NCBI GenBank assembly: GCA_028583405.1
Contig: CM053253.1
Coordinates: 1,615,916-1,679,915 of the forward strand
Reading direction: 5' to 3'
DNA from: Pogonophryne albipinna
Lineage: Eukaryota > Chordata > Actinopteri > Perciformes > Artedidraconidae
Length of the DNA stretch: 64,000 nucleotides
Part shown: positions 37,395-63,614 of the stretch, one piece after another
How the letters are laid out: every line of letters starts with the position of its first letter
Position numbering within the stretch: position 1 is the stretch's first letter
Made by a program: the position numbers and the translations under genes
The notes under the pieces: generated by a model
The model's database searches: none
What the model saw: the letters and a program-made list of their open reading frames with translations, nothing else
What the model was told of the DNA's origin: nothing

Positions 37395-37679
37395 TTAGAA
37401 GCACTTGGGCCAGGGCCAGAGGAGGGGGGTGTTCCTGATGTAGTCCTGGAACTGAGGGTCCGCGCCCCACTTCTTCAGCGCCTGTTTCTCCAGGATGGGG
37501 ATCCCGCTGACGTGGCGCAGCAGGAACCAGACGAAGAGCGGCGAGGCGGCGCTGAGCAGCTGAAGAGGACCCTTCATCACCGAGGAGGCCGACAGCCACA
37601 GACCCCCCCACTGCAGGATCTCCCCAAAGTAGTTTGGGTGCCGGCTGTACGCCCAGAGGCCGCTCTGGATGAACTTCCC
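37395..37679 (-). CDS. DUF1295 gene exon 5 (family signature and stop)
   Basis: Begins GKFIQSGLWAYSRHPNYFGE and ends NTPLLWPWPKCF, stop TAA at 37,395-37,397. It has the SRHPNYFGE cofactor motif. Confidence 0.96.
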   Translation of the reverse strand, partial: GKFIQSGLWAYSRHPNYFGEILQWGGLWLSASSVMKGPLQLLSAASPLFVWFLLRHVSGIPILEKQALKKWGADPQFQDYIRNTPLLWPWPKCF

Positions 37680-40600
37680 CTGAGACGAGATTCAGACGAG
37701 ACGGTTAGTGTTTGGAAATCCTGAATGTCCTCTTCCAGTATGAGAGTCACATGATAACAAAGGTATCCCAACTGTAGCTGTGAACATGACAGGATGTGTG
37801 ATTACCTAGAAGAGCATCAGGACTGTTTGAGGCATATGATAGCTATGTGATTAACATGATGATTCAGCCTCTATGGAGAGAGACATCAAGCATGCTCATT
37901 TCTGACGTGGAGCTAATCTGAAGTAAACATTGAAGACTGCTTTCTATTCCTCCATCTTGTGACTGTGTGACTCCCTCTCTTGGATATCAGCATGTGAAGG
38001 ACACTGTTCAGGAACTAGTCTCTGTATGTGATGACTCCTTCCATTCTGGAGAGGATCACAGATACATGGATCCTGAGGTTGAAGCTCAAGCCGGAGACCA
38101 GTGAGATCTTTCTAACAGTTAGACTCGGGGAATAGTGTGATGAGATGTCTCTCTTTCACATTACGTGCACTATTTTCTTTCTACTCTGTATCTTTTTGCA
38201 CTATTTTTATTGTTTGAAGTCTCATATTTATGTTGCATTGTTGGAGGTGCTTGGGACTTCTTCATTGCCATAACTACACTGTAGCTGTTGTGCATATGTG
38301 ATGAGCGCAGGAGGCTTTGGGTTCATGATGGCTGAACTGTACCCAGTTAAGAAAAGACAGCGAGCTGGACGACAGAACTCAACAGAAGAAGACAGGAAGT
38401 GAACACTGACTGCATCTTCCCTGGCCCTTATGCAACAAATCGATTTGAATGGGATGCATTGCTGTCAGCTAAAGTGCATGAATGTATAACATTGTCTCTC
38501 TGCAAACACAGAGCATAGTCCGAATTAATAAAGTGCATCTAATCTAGTTTTTCTCCAGAAATAGCTTGATCCTGATCTCCAAACCTCTGTACCTATACAT
38601 GCTGATGAACATCTCCACAGGTGGAGGTAGAAAGCTGGGTTTTCTTCCCTATAACTTACAGCGTTTCCCGGGTCGTTCTTGAAGATCCATTTCTGCTGGT
38701 CAGCGATGGCTTCAGTGGCGAACCCGAGGCCCCAGAGGCCCCAGCCGATGAAGTCCCTCGGGCCCAGAGGAGCGTCTCTCTTCTCACTGTTCAGCATGAG
38801 GGTGGGCAGCAGCGTCATGAACACCCACAGCGCTGAGAGGAAACAGGGAGTATTAATCACCTTCAACTGGGGACTCAATGAATTCAACGCACCAGAATAA
38901 ATCCATACTGAGAGAGAGGAAGCAGACAGAGATGAATGCCTCCGTTAGTTAAAGGTCTCCTATCATGCAAAATGCACTTTTTAATGTCCTTTGCACATGC
39001 GTGTCCCCGGTGTGTCAGGAGACTCACGCAGCGTCAGGAAATAAAACCCTCTCTCTTTCCTCCGTACCCAAATCTCTAAAAACGGGGGAACAACGGAGCT
39101 GATCCAGATTTGCGTCCGATATGACGTAATATCTGAAATGTGGACCCACGGGCCAATCAGAAACGTTGCTATCAGAAACAATGCCCGACTGTTTTGGACG
39201 TAATATGGTCTGTGTTTACATTAGCGTCGCTAACACTCAGAGCTAACCTGTACTGGAGAGCATGTGTGTGAAGAAGCAGGAAATCAAAAGGAACTCACCT
39301 TGTGGTATAACCGGCAAGAGAGAAAGCCTTTGAGCTACAGACTGTTTCAGAGAGAATCCTTGATGTGGTTTAGAACATGATGGCGTTTAATCACGGCAGC
39401 ATTTAGCTGAGTATCTGCCGGTACTAGAATTCTGATCAGGCATTAGCTCCGCCTCCTTTTCTTTTAAATCTAAGGACCCAGAATCCGCGTTTCTCCAACA
39501 GGTTGGAATAGAGGGATATGAGGGATTTCTAAAATGCGTGATCCGTTTGGTATTTTGAGCAAAACACTTCAGAGACATGTTTTTATATATATATTTTTAT
39601 ATATCTGAGACCTAGAATATATGCCTAAAAATAGCATGATATGAGACCTTTAATGATGATGCGTTCAAGGAGCGCAGCGGGAGGGTATATTTGCACCTTG
39701 GACGTTCCAGTACACGAAGAATGTCCCCGGGCTGTCTCTCACGTTGTTGAACCTGCGATCCTGGCCGTCCTTCATGATCCGCATGAAGAGGAAAGTCCCG
39801 AGTCTGAGAGGACGACATTAACCAGGAGAATTATTCATTAACAGACGCTCAGCTTCCACATTCATTAGTTCCTGCTCTGACCTCCAGCTCGACCTTGCAG
39901 CTCTAAAGGAGCATGACATATACAAATATCTTTATTCTGCTGGAACTGTGTTAAACGCTGCATTACATATACTTTTTTACGACCAAATGGTGCGACAACT
40001 TTCACTCTGCTGGTGGACAAGTATGCCTTTTATACAGAGGGGGAGGAGTACTCAGATCACGAGTAGAAGTATTTGTATTTGGAACACCCCCCTCCTCTGG
40101 CCCAAGTGCTTCTAAACTGATGTACTTATACACCAAAAATAAAACACAATCAAGTATAATTGATCATATATTTACAGTTTGTCATTTGCCTTTTTTGTGA
40201 GATCCCTTCAGAGGTGGAGAAGTACTCAGATCTGGTACTTGAGTAAAAGTAGAAGTACTCAGATCTTGTACTTGAGTAAAAGCAGAAGTACTCAGATCTG
40301 GTACTTGAGTAAAAGTAGAAGTACTCAGATCTTGTACTTGAGTAAAAGTAGAAGTACTCAGATCTTGTACTTGAGTAAAAGTAGAAGTACTCAGATCTTG
40401 TACTTGAGTAAAAGTAGAAGTACTCAGATATTGTACTTAGTACAAGTAGAAGTACTCAGATCTTGTACTTGAGTAAAAGTACTCAGATCTTGTACTTGAG
40501 TAAAAGTAGAAGTACTCAGATCTTGTACTTGAGTAAAAGTAGAAGTACTCAGATCTTGTACTTGAGTAAAAGTAGAAGTACTCAGATCTTGTACTTGAGT

Positions 40601-43600
40601 AAAAGTAGAAGTACTCAGATATTGTACTTAGTACAAGTAGAAGTACTCAGATCTTGTACTTGAGTAAAAGTACTCAGATCTTGTACTTGAGTAAAAGTAG
40701 AAGTACTCAGATCTTGTACTTGAGTAAAAGTAGAAGTACTCAGATCTTGTACTTGAGTAAAAGTACTCAGATCTTGTACTTGAGTAAAAGTAGAAGTACT
40801 CAGATCTTGTACTTGAGTAAAAGTAGAAGTACTCAGATCTTGTTCTTGAGTAAAAGTAGAAGTACTCCGATCTTGTTCTTGAGTAAAAGTAAAAGTACTC
40901 AGATCTTGTACTGGAGTAAAAGTAAAAGTACTCAGATCTTGTACTGGAGTAAAAGTAGAAGTACTCAGATCTTGTAGTAAAAGTAGAAGTACTCAGATCT
41001 TGTACTTGAGTAAAAGTAGAAGTACTCAGATCTTGTTCTTGGGGTAAAAGTAGAAGTACTCAGGTCTTGTACTTGAGTAAAATTAGAAGTACTCAGATCT
41101 TGTTCTTGGGGTAAAAGTAGAAGTACTCAGGTCTTGTACTTGAGTAAAAGTAGAAGTACTCAGATCTTGTAGTAAAAGTAGAAGTACTCAGATCTTGTAG
41201 TAAAAGTAGAAGTACTCAGATATTGTACTTGAGTAAAAGTAGAAGTACTCAGATCTTGTACTAGAGTAAAAGTAGAAGTTCTCAGATCTTGTACTTGAGT
41301 AAAAGTAGAAGTTCTCAGATCTTGTACTTGAGTAAAAGTAGAAGTACTCAGGTCTTGTACTTGAGTAAAAGTAGAAGTACTCAGATCTTGTTCTTGAGTA
41401 AAAGTAGAAGTACTCAGAGTGTAGGAATACTCTGTTACAGTGAAAGTCCTCATTCAAAATGTTCCTCAAGTGAAAGTAGAAAAGTATTCTCATCAAAATA
41501 TAGTGAAAGACAGTGAAAGTAGTCGTTGTGCAGATTGGTCCATTTCAGAATAATATATATGATATGTTTTATAATGATTGATCATGAAAGTGTTCTCAAA
41601 GCTGGTGAAGGTGCAGCTAGTTTGAATGACTTTGTAGACTGCAGGGTGCAGCTGGTGGATTTACTCCAGGTGGAACTAAAGTCTGATTCAACACTTGGTT
41701 ATATTTCACATCATTCATCCACATCTGTAAAGTAACTAAAGGTATTAAATACAGCTAGTCTGAATGGCTTTGTAGACTGCAGGGTAGCTGGTGAAGGTGC
41801 AGCTAGTCTGAATGGCTTTGTAGACTGCAGGGTAGCTGGTGAAGGTGCAGCTAGTCTGAATGACTTTGTAGACTGCAGGGTAGCTGGTAAAGGTGCAGCT
41901 AGTCTGAATGGCTTTGTAGACTGCAGGGTAGCTGGTGAAGGTGCAGCTAGTCTGAATGGCTTTGTAGACTGCAGGGTAGCTGGTGGATTTACTCCAGGTG
42001 GAACTAAAGTCTGATTCAACACTTGGTTAGATTTCTCGACGTTGTAATGACTCTATAAGCGAGGTGTTTTCTACCTGAGCCCCCACGCTGTCACCAGGCC
42101 CGTCTGAACGTTCTGCCTCAGGTGAGAAGCTCCTCCCCACACCCGGCTCAGGTGGGCCAGCAGTATAAAGGTGCCGGATCCTGGAGGAAATAAAAAGAGA
42201 GATAGAGGTAGAGCTGGAGGATGGTAAGGCGTGTTCAATCAATCTTTTACCCAGGATCCTGCAGACACCGGGTCCAAAGTTCAAGGGTAAAGCCACCGAG
42301 GAGCGGACGAGACGGAGCGAGCGCTGGAGGAATTAGAAAGAAATCAGGTAAGCTGCTCTGAGAACATAATATCTGGGTTCAACCCTAAAAGCTCCGACAG
42401 GTTTCTTATTTCTCGTATTGTTTTTAAACTTTATCGTCATTTACCTTTCAAAACCTCACAGTAGTAAGAAGGGTAAAAGCAAATAAACGTTATATCGGTC
42501 AGTATGTTCATTACCCATTAATCTGCTGCGGTCTATAAATGATTTAAAGAATGTTGTAAAGTGTTTCCCAGCGCTCAGGGTCACACCTTCGCAACGCAGC
42601 CAACAGCTCAAAGAAGTTCACCTTTTTATCACGGGAATGGAGAATAATCCTCACACACGAGAAGCTGGGGCTGATTTTCACCTGAGAAATGACTTCAATT
42701 AAAGTCCGTGGATCGGCTAATTCATTCATCGACTAGTCATTTCAGCTCCAGAGGCTTTGATGAATTAATAATGCTAATTAAATGCTGTGAAAATCCACAC
42801 AAATGAGAAGCCAGGAGTGAGTTTAGGCTGAAAAATGACAAACATTTATAAGAATTTAATTAATAATGCTAATTAAATGCTTGTTTTGTCCGACCTACTG
42901 TTCAAAACTCCAAGAAATTCAATTAATTATCGCTTGAAACAGAAGGAAATCCTCACAATTAGGAAGCTGGGACTGATTTTAGCCTAAAAAACTACTCAAA
43001 TGAAAGTCTGTCGATCGGCTAATTAATAAGTAACTTCAGCTCTAAAGAATTAATAATGCTTATTAAATGTTCGCTCTGTCGTGAAAACCCACACAGATGA
43101 GAAACCAGGACTCATTTTAGGCTGAAAAATGACATAAATGTATAAAAATATTTTTTGATGACGGTCTAATTAAGTAATCAACTAGTAACTTCAGCTTTAG
43201 AGACTTTTATGAATGAATAATGCTAATTGGATGCTTGTTTTGTCCGACCAGCTGTTCAAAACTCCTAGAAATGCACTTTATTATTAAATGAAACGAAAGG
43301 AAATCAAACAACTGAGAAGCTAGGAGTGATTTTAGCCGGAAAGATGACTTGTTGATCGGCTAATGAATTGATCAACTCGTCACTGCTGCTCTATCAGCAC
43401 ATCAAATCAATTATAATTCAATCAGAACATACGGTCATTTGGTCGTTTCTATTAAGCAGGGGCTTGTGTTGTCCAATTAGAAACGTCCTCATGTTTTCTT
43501 TAAAATAATGCTAAAATATTTAAAATTAATAAGTGAAAAAAAAAATGAAAAATGTATTTAAAAAAGTGTAAAGAAAAAAATAATTAAAATAAAAAACAAT

Positions 43601-44377
43601 TCAATTGAAAGATAGAAAAAAATATGTCAACATTTATTTCTAAAATTAATAAAAAATGCTAAATGTTTTAAGATGCATAGAGGATTATTACTTAAAAGCC
43701 AATAACAGTCAGTATTCTTATAAAATACAATAATTAACGATCTGACCTTATTCCTATCAGATTAATTAAATATTATGTTGATTAATTAATTGTACAAATG
43801 CAAAGTGAGCCCCAGCAGCCAGGCGGTGTTAATCCTCATTAGGGGGGCTTTTTTCTACTTAGTTAAGAAGTCCCGGTTCCCTCTGCTCTGATTGGATCTG
43901 ACTGGATCATGTGATGCTGTTTCTTAACCTGAAGGAGGAGCTCTCTGCCTGTTTCACAACAGAACCGCTTCAGATAGCAGGTTTCATAACGATGACAGCA
44001 GAAAAAACATGTATGTAATGAAGTTAAAACTCACACCGCTGAATTACTGCTAAGGAAGCTAATTCAAGGTTAATTTGATTCAGTTCGAGCACCAATCAGC
44101 GTGCAGGATAGAAACCCAATGCAGAGTGTGCAGGGACAACATGAACATCCACACAATGACAAGCTCGGACTGATTTGAGTGACCAGCACGTGGCCTCAGG
44201 TGTTTCTAAAGGGTTACCTGCCAGGTCGTAGAACTTCTCGGTCCGCAGGGCAGCAGCCAGAGCCCAGCCCCCCCACTGGAGGCCCAGGTCTGCGGCGGCG
44301 CACTTCAGCAGAACACTGCCCATCATGAGGTCCTGCAGGGCGGCCAGGAAATAGAACAACTGACCGGGGGAGATCAT
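37395..44377 (-). CDS. DUF1295 / steroid 5-alpha-reductase-like membrane protein, five exons
   Basis: The exons (44,218-44,377; 42,075-42,180; 39,697-39,803; 38,660-38,832; 37,395-37,679) join in frame to 276 residues, usual for DUF1295 proteins. The family belongs with isoprenylcysteine methyltransferase and 3-oxo-5-alpha-steroid 4-dehydrogenase folds. The C-terminal signature SRHPNYFGEILQWGG is exact for the family and forms the predicted cofactor pocket. Several hydrophobic segments suggest a multi-pass membrane protein, probably of the endoplasmic reticulum. Substrate is unknown; the reductase role is inferred from the family only. The start is the first Met of an exon after a promoter-like region, MISPGQLFYF. 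Two AATAAA signals on this strand (37,367-37,372 and 37,321-37,326) follow the stop. Intron 2 holds an inverted copy of the gene's own 3' end and a 33-bp satellite. Confidence 0.9.
37680..38659. other. Intron 4 of the DUF1295 gene
   Basis: About 1 kb of AT-rich non-coding sequence with no recognisable repeat or gene. Confidence 0.6.
38660..38832 (-). CDS. DUF1295 gene exon 4
   Basis: Encodes LWVFMTLLPTLMLNSEKRDA, then DFIGWGLWGLGFATEAIADQ and QKWIFKNDPGNA. Donor GTAAGT. Confidence 0.95.
38953..39649. mobile_element. piggyBac-like MITE
   Basis: Flanked by TTAA (38,949-38,952 and 39,650-39,653) with ends AGGTCTCCTATCATGC and the inverted AGGTCTCATATCATGC. About 700 bp, non-coding. Confidence 0.88.
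39697..39803 (-). CDS. DUF1295 gene exon 3
   Basis: Encodes LGTFLFMRIMKDGQDRRFNN then VRDSPGTFFVYWNVQ, a block conserved across DUF1295. Confidence 0.94.
40036..40080. mobile_element. TE end fragment
   Basis: CAGAGGGGGAGGAGTACTCA is like the CAGAGGTGGAGAAGTACTCA end found at 40,206. It directly precedes the copied gene 3' end. Confidence 0.6.
40081..40206 (+). pseudogene. Inverted partial copy of the DUF1295 gene 3' end
   Basis: On the plus strand it reads GGAACACCCCCCTCCTCTGG then CCCAAGTGCTTCTAA, the last codons (NTPLLWPKCF, stop) of the minus-strand gene, missing six bases (one Trp-Pro pair). About 90 bases of its 3'UTR follow (CACCAAAAATAAAACACAATCA). It matches 37,273-37,435 in inverse orientation and lies in intron 2 of that gene, between TE ends. 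Confidence 0.85.
40207..41420. repeat. 33-bp satellite, about 36 copies
   Basis: Unit GTACTCAGATCTTGTACTTG then AGTAAAAGTAGAA, with some 24-bp and truncated units. It is an expansion of the end of the CAGAGGTGGAG TE family. The open frames of YLSKSRSTQI repeats arise because 33 is a multiple of three. Confidence 0.95.
41421..41752 (-). mobile_element. TE of the AGTACTTCTACTT family, inverted copy
   Basis: Reverse complement of the body at 36,270-36,600, without the Harbinger-like insertion. Confidence 0.8.
41753..42000. repeat. 48-bp tandem repeat, about five copies
   Basis: Unit CAGCTAGTCTGAATGGCTTT then GTAGACTGCAGGGTAGCTGGTGAAGGTG, a local expansion of the adjacent TE's own sequence (compare 41,610-41,660). 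Confidence 0.9.
42075..42180 (-). CDS. DUF1295 gene exon 2
   Basis: Encodes SGTFILLAHLSRVWGGASHL onward to QTGLVTAWGLR. Phases fit exons 1 and 3. Confidence 0.92.
42181..44217. other. Intron 1 of the DUF1295 gene
   Basis: Two kilobases, very AT-rich. It contains diverged tandem blocks of ~220 bases with GAAGC(T/C)(A/G)GGA and AATAATGCTAATTAAATGCT words (42,650-43,330). No gene seen. Confidence 0.55.
44218..44377 (-). CDS. DUF1295 gene exon 1 (start)
   Basis: Encodes MISPGQLFYFLAALQDLMMG through RTEKFYDLAG, with the donor GTAACC. The hydrophobic stretch SVLLKCAAADLGLQWGGWAL is a likely first membrane segment. Confidence 0.87.
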
Positions 44378-44515
44378 GGAGGAACAACCACTCCTCCGCC
44401 TCCTTTTATTCCTCCTCCTTCTCCTCCTCCTCTTCCTCCTCCTGCAGCAGGAGTGTTAACTGCTCTGGCTAAAGTTCGAAGCTTCCATTGTGATGATGGG
44501 AGGAGCTGTGCCGCA

Positions 44516-44537
44516 GGGAACTCTGGGTAGTGTAGTT
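44516..44537 (-). promoter_or_regulatory. ZNF143/THAP11-like motif in divergent promoter region, copy 1
   Basis: On the minus strand AACTACACTACCCAGAGTTC fits ACTAYRNNNCCCR. It lies about 140 bases upstream of the DUF1295 start codon and 1 kb before bin2. The surrounding ~75 bases are repeated at 44,885-44,960. Confidence 0.6.
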
Positions 44538-44903
44538 GTTAGAGGATCAGTGGAGGGAGAAGTCTCCAGATCCTTTAGACTACAAAAACTGACTTTGGTA
44601 AAAGAATAACAAATATTTATTCATTAAAATTAATTCCTCTGAATAAAATATATGCATAGTTGAATTTATTTGCTTTTTATTATATTTTAATTTTATTTGT
44701 TTGATTATTTTCGTATTATTTTTGTATTTATTTGCTTTTTTATTGTATTATTTATTTACTTTTTGTTTCATTTACTTTTATTGAATTCTTTATTTTTTAT
44801 AATTATTTTATATATTTATATATTTCTTTGTGTTTTCTTTTTTTATTTTGCCGAATTCTATTTCTAATATTATAATCCTGGATGTGGGAGGAGCTATGCC
44901 GCA

Positions 44904-44925
44904 GGGAACTCTGGGTAGTGTAGTT
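44904..44925 (-). promoter_or_regulatory. ZNF143/THAP11-like motif, copy 2
   Basis: Same motif as at 44,516 in the same orientation, within a ~75-bp duplicated segment between the two divergent genes. Confidence 0.55.
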
Positions 44926-45069
44926 ATTAGAGGACCAGTGGAGGGAGAAGTCTGCAGAAAGAGCCATTTAAATGTAAGACATGTTCCTTTCACTAAACTG
45001 CACATATATAAAAGCAGACATGGTGCTTTCATCAAACACATCTCTCTGGCCCTTTCTCATTTCTCTCAT

Positions 45070-45355
45070 TTCCCCTCCTCGACTCCTCGACTCCTCGACT
45101 CCTCGACTCCTCGGTCCTCCGGTAGTGACCCGGGAATGGATTTCATGTTGAAGGACATCTCATTTCTCTAACCGCCTGCTGATTCCCCTCCTCTCTCCTT
45201 GGTTCCCCTCCTCGACTCCTCTCTCCTTGGTTCCCCTCCTCGACTCCTTTCTCCTCGGTTCCCCTCCTCGACTCCTTCCGCTCGCATCTCCTGTGGGCGG
45301 GACTAAAACACGAGGATAGGAGTCGAGGAGGGGAGTTGAGGAGGGGAGTCGAGGA
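45070..45355. repeat. CTCCTCGACT repeats forming an inverted repeat
   Basis: CCCCTCCTCGACTCCT units at 45,077-45,270 face AGGAGTCGAGGAGGGG units at 45,318-45,355, able to form a hairpin. The part at 45,100-45,170 (GGTCCTCCGGTAGTGACCCG, GTTGAAGGACATCTCATTTC) recurs at 62,100-62,172. Confidence 0.75.
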
Positions 45356-45492
45356 GGTCAATATATCTGTGAAGTCTGTCTATAGATGCAGAGGTCATGA
45401 GGTCAGGAGGTCAGAGACGTCAGGAGGTCAGAGAGGTCAGAGAGGTCAGGAGGTCAGAGAGATGGATTATATGTAATCTTAATCCTGTTTAA

Positions 45493-45561
45493 TTCTTCTT
45501 CTTCTTCTTCTTCTTCTTCTTCTTCTTCTTCTTCTTCTTCTTCTTCTTCTTCTTCTTCTTC
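45493..45561. repeat. (TTC)23 microsatellite at bin2 5' end
   Basis: Twenty-three TTC units followed at once by AG. It could be the polypyrimidine tract of an acceptor at 45,563 (a 5'UTR intron) or simply part of the 5'UTR. Confidence 0.9.
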
Positions 45562-45588
45562 AGGAATCGACTCAATAGATTGGAAAAG

Positions 45589-60644
<15,056 letters not shown>

Positions 60645-60727
60645 AGAGATTAGGTTTGTATGTTTTTCTATTATCATCTTAATATTACTATTCCGTTGTT
60701 CCCGGTTTCTGTATTTGAGCTTCTCTC

Positions 60728-60854
60728 GTGTGTGTGTGTGTGTGTGTTTCTGTGTGTGTGTTTCGGTGTGTGTCTGTGTGTCTGTCTGTGTGTGTCTGTG
60801 TCTGTGTCTGTGTGTGTGTGTGTTTCGGTGTGTGTGTTTCGGTGTGTGTGTTTC

Positions 60855-60896
<42 letters not shown>

Positions 60897-60962
60897 GTGT
60901 GTGTGTGTTCGGTGTGTGTGTGTGTTTCGGTGTGTGTTTCGGTGTGTGTGTGTGTGTGTGTG
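60728..60962. repeat. TG-rich array with TTTCGG interruptions
   Basis: TG dinucleotides interrupted by TTTCTG, TTTCGG and CTGTC words, in the bin2 3'UTR. Confidence 0.95.
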
Positions 60963-61322
60963 CAGCAGCTGCAGACGGAATGTGAGACAGCCGCTCTGAG
61001 CGCCGCCCTGAAGAGAGACGACTGCTGGTGTTGCTTTTCTTATTTATCTTTTATTCAAATCAACGGGAACGTCATATTTTTGTAAAAGCCATAATAATTA
61101 CCTCAAAAGGAGGCAAACATTTCTGCAGGACAGATTCAATTCTGTACAATGTGTTAGCAAACATAAACCATAGATGTATACTGTTAGAAAACCTTCTTAT
61201 GTACTGTGAACTATTTCAAGTATTTCACCAAACCTGAATCTGTTAGAGGCGCTCACTGTGAAGAGAAATCATGATGTCATTCTGAATGAGGAAGTTTTTC
61301 ACCTGTAATGCAATGTGTGCAC

Positions 61323-61328
61323 AATAAA
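61323..61328 (+). terminator. bin2: bin2 poly(A) signal
   Basis: AATAAA followed by a T/G-rich stretch (CTCCTGTCTT...GGTGTCAGC), about 680 bases after the stop codon. Confidence 0.7.
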
Positions 61329-62089
61329 TGCTCCTGTCTTAATTGAGTAAGGTGTCAGCAGCTGGTCCTGTTTCTCCGGAGGTTTTAAAAAGCAGCGAGC
61401 GCTCACTCTGCTCACTTTCCCCCGCTCACAGTTTACTGATCTTTTCTCTGTCGTCCAGTTGAGACGAAATTAACTTAATCTGCAACTGTTTTGAATATCA
61501 AATGTGGAGGTGTAATGTAACTAAGTACATGTAGTCAAGTACTGTACTTAAGTATTTCCATGTTATGCTACTTAGTACTTCTACTCCACTACAGTTCAGA
61601 GGTACATGGTGTACTTTTACTCCACTACATGTATTTAATACCGTTAATTACTTTACACTTTAATGATGATGATTATAAAACATGTTACGCCCAGGTCTAG
61701 GGGAAGGCGCAGCACAAAATTGCACTCTCCCCACTCCCAAGAAATGGACAATGAGACAGAAAAATGCCTTTGGTCATTTTAATTACCCGTTTGTTTTTAA
61801 AGGAGGCGAGGCAACCCACATAAACAAATAACCCTGGCATACATACATCTTGCCTAACAACATAAGTAGAATAAAATACAGGCTTCTTACCTGACGAAAA
61901 AACAGGAGATAACAGGATTTGAACAAAGGAAAAGGGTTTCGTACTCCTGGGCAAAGCAAAGCGTGTCTTTCAAGACAGATTAAATTAGCTTATCTTTACA
62001 AAGATACCAACATGTACAAAAGGACCGGTAATCGTTAGATTGAACCACACAGAACAATAGATCAGGGCCCGTTCTCATTTCATCAAATC

Positions 62090-62175
62090 CCCCTCCTCGA
62101 CTCCTCGGTCCTCCGGTAGTGACCCGGAAATGAATTTTAGCGCGCCATGTTGAAGGACATCTCATTTCTCTAAAT
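62090..62175 (+). repeat. Dispersed copy of the 45,100-45,170 segment
   Basis: Shares CTCGGTCCTCCGGTAGTGAC and GTTGAAGGACATCTCATTTC with the region upstream of bin2, same orientation, about 17 kb apart. Confidence 0.8.
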
Positions 62176-62689
62176 GCACGTCGAGGACCGAGCATCGAGC
62201 ATCGAGGAGGCTCTCTGGAGGAGCTCTAACCGAGGAGACACTGATGGGTCCTCCACGGCTCCTTCGTGGATGCATTTCCGGGAACAGAGATGTTTCAAAG
62301 AGTCGTGACGCACGGCCGGACTTATCTCAGCCAATGACAGCTCTGCATGCATCCCCTGGATATTATTGTAGTAACTGCTTTCATCGCAACGCGATGTTTA
62401 CAGAGAGAACAGCTGTGAGGTCCGTGCAGAAAGCAGAGCAGTATGTAAAATATATATCACTCAGTATAACAGGCCTACATTACTCTCTGTATTTGCTTTA
62501 GTTTAGTAGATATCTACAAACAAAGAGTCGATATTTTTCTAAAACCATTTAGTGCTTCACGTAATAAAATACTCAACGGCTGTAGCCTGATTATATGCTT
62601 TAGGAGCTGTAGGTGTCCCAGATAGCAAAATATGAGTGAATCAATGTTGAAATATGGTTAGGCAGAAATATTGAATCCATGTTGAAACC

Positions 62690-63000
62690 CGGACATTGAA
62701 ATTAAACAGAAAGTGCAAATTGTTTTAATGTTGAATAAACGTTGGACTTTCAACCATAACTGACATATAATCAATGTTGATTCAACCATCATCTAAATAG
62801 GAATCTACTTGCACATTTTTGGTTGATTTTACATTGAATCAATGTTAGGAATCGACATTGATTCAACCATCATCCAAATGGGAATCTACATATACATTTT
62901 AGTTGATTTTATATTGAATCAGTGTTAGGAATCAATATTGATTCAACCATCATCTAAATGGGAATCTAAATGTAAAACTTACATTAAAATATTCAACTTT
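62690..63000. repeat. ~81-bp tandem repeat, about three copies
   Basis: Unit contains TTGATTCAACCATCATCTAA and TTTTATATTGAATCAATGTT. Probably the internal part of a DNA transposon starting near 62,617 (CCAGATAGCAAAATATGAG). Confidence 0.75.
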
Positions 63001-63614
63001 TCTAAGCATACTGTAACACATTAAAAAAGTGAATGTTTTTCACCAATGACTTTTCTGCGTATAGGTCTACATCTTAACAGACCATTAACAAGTGCAACAT
63101 CAATACTGTACTGAATGAAGTGGTCCAAACTTGTAAACACACACTACACCATGTATTGTTGGCAGACGGTTGTTATTAGCTTGTTCAAAATGACCTTGAA
63201 TTACCATATTTCCCAAAATGTATGAAATCAACTAAAAATGACAGAAAACATGATTTTAATATTCAAATTTATTTTAGAAAACAGGCAGCAATGCGTCCCT
63301 GAGCAAGACTCTTAACCCGTTATTGCTCCCCAAACGCTGTGGAATAAATGCAGAGGACACATCGTATGTGCAAATATACAGTGACACAAGATACCCTCAT
63401 CAAAAAAGAGGGTGTGTAAGAACCATTGGTGCAATTCCAAACAAGAACAGCCTGAAGCTTCAAGTCTTCCATGAAGGCGAAGCTGTAAACATTTGACTTA
63501 TTTTTGACTGTAAGAACAACAGTCTATTGTCCATGAAAGAACAGTATTGTCTATGAGGCGGTAACCTTTGTACTGTATGCACAAGGAAAACACATTAGAG
63601 TGTGGTGGGGTACC

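Larger units (their letters stand above)
60645..61345 (+). other. bin2: bin2 3'UTR
   Basis: From the stop to shortly after the AATAAA at 61,323. It includes a TG-rich array at 60,728-60,962. A possible alternative last exon after GTGTGCAG at 60,964 was noted but has no clear support. Confidence 0.65.
61346..63614. other. Intergenic, repeat-rich
   Basis: Contains a partial AGTACTTCTACTCC TE fragment (61,503-61,680), a copy of the 45,100 segment (62,090-62,175) and a tandem block (62,590-63,000). No gene recognised; SINE-tail-like sequence at 63,290-63,390. Confidence 0.55.

Noticed and set aside
40179..40977. YLSKSRSTQI repeat protein
   Set aside because: Artefact of the 33-bp satellite, whose length is a multiple of three.
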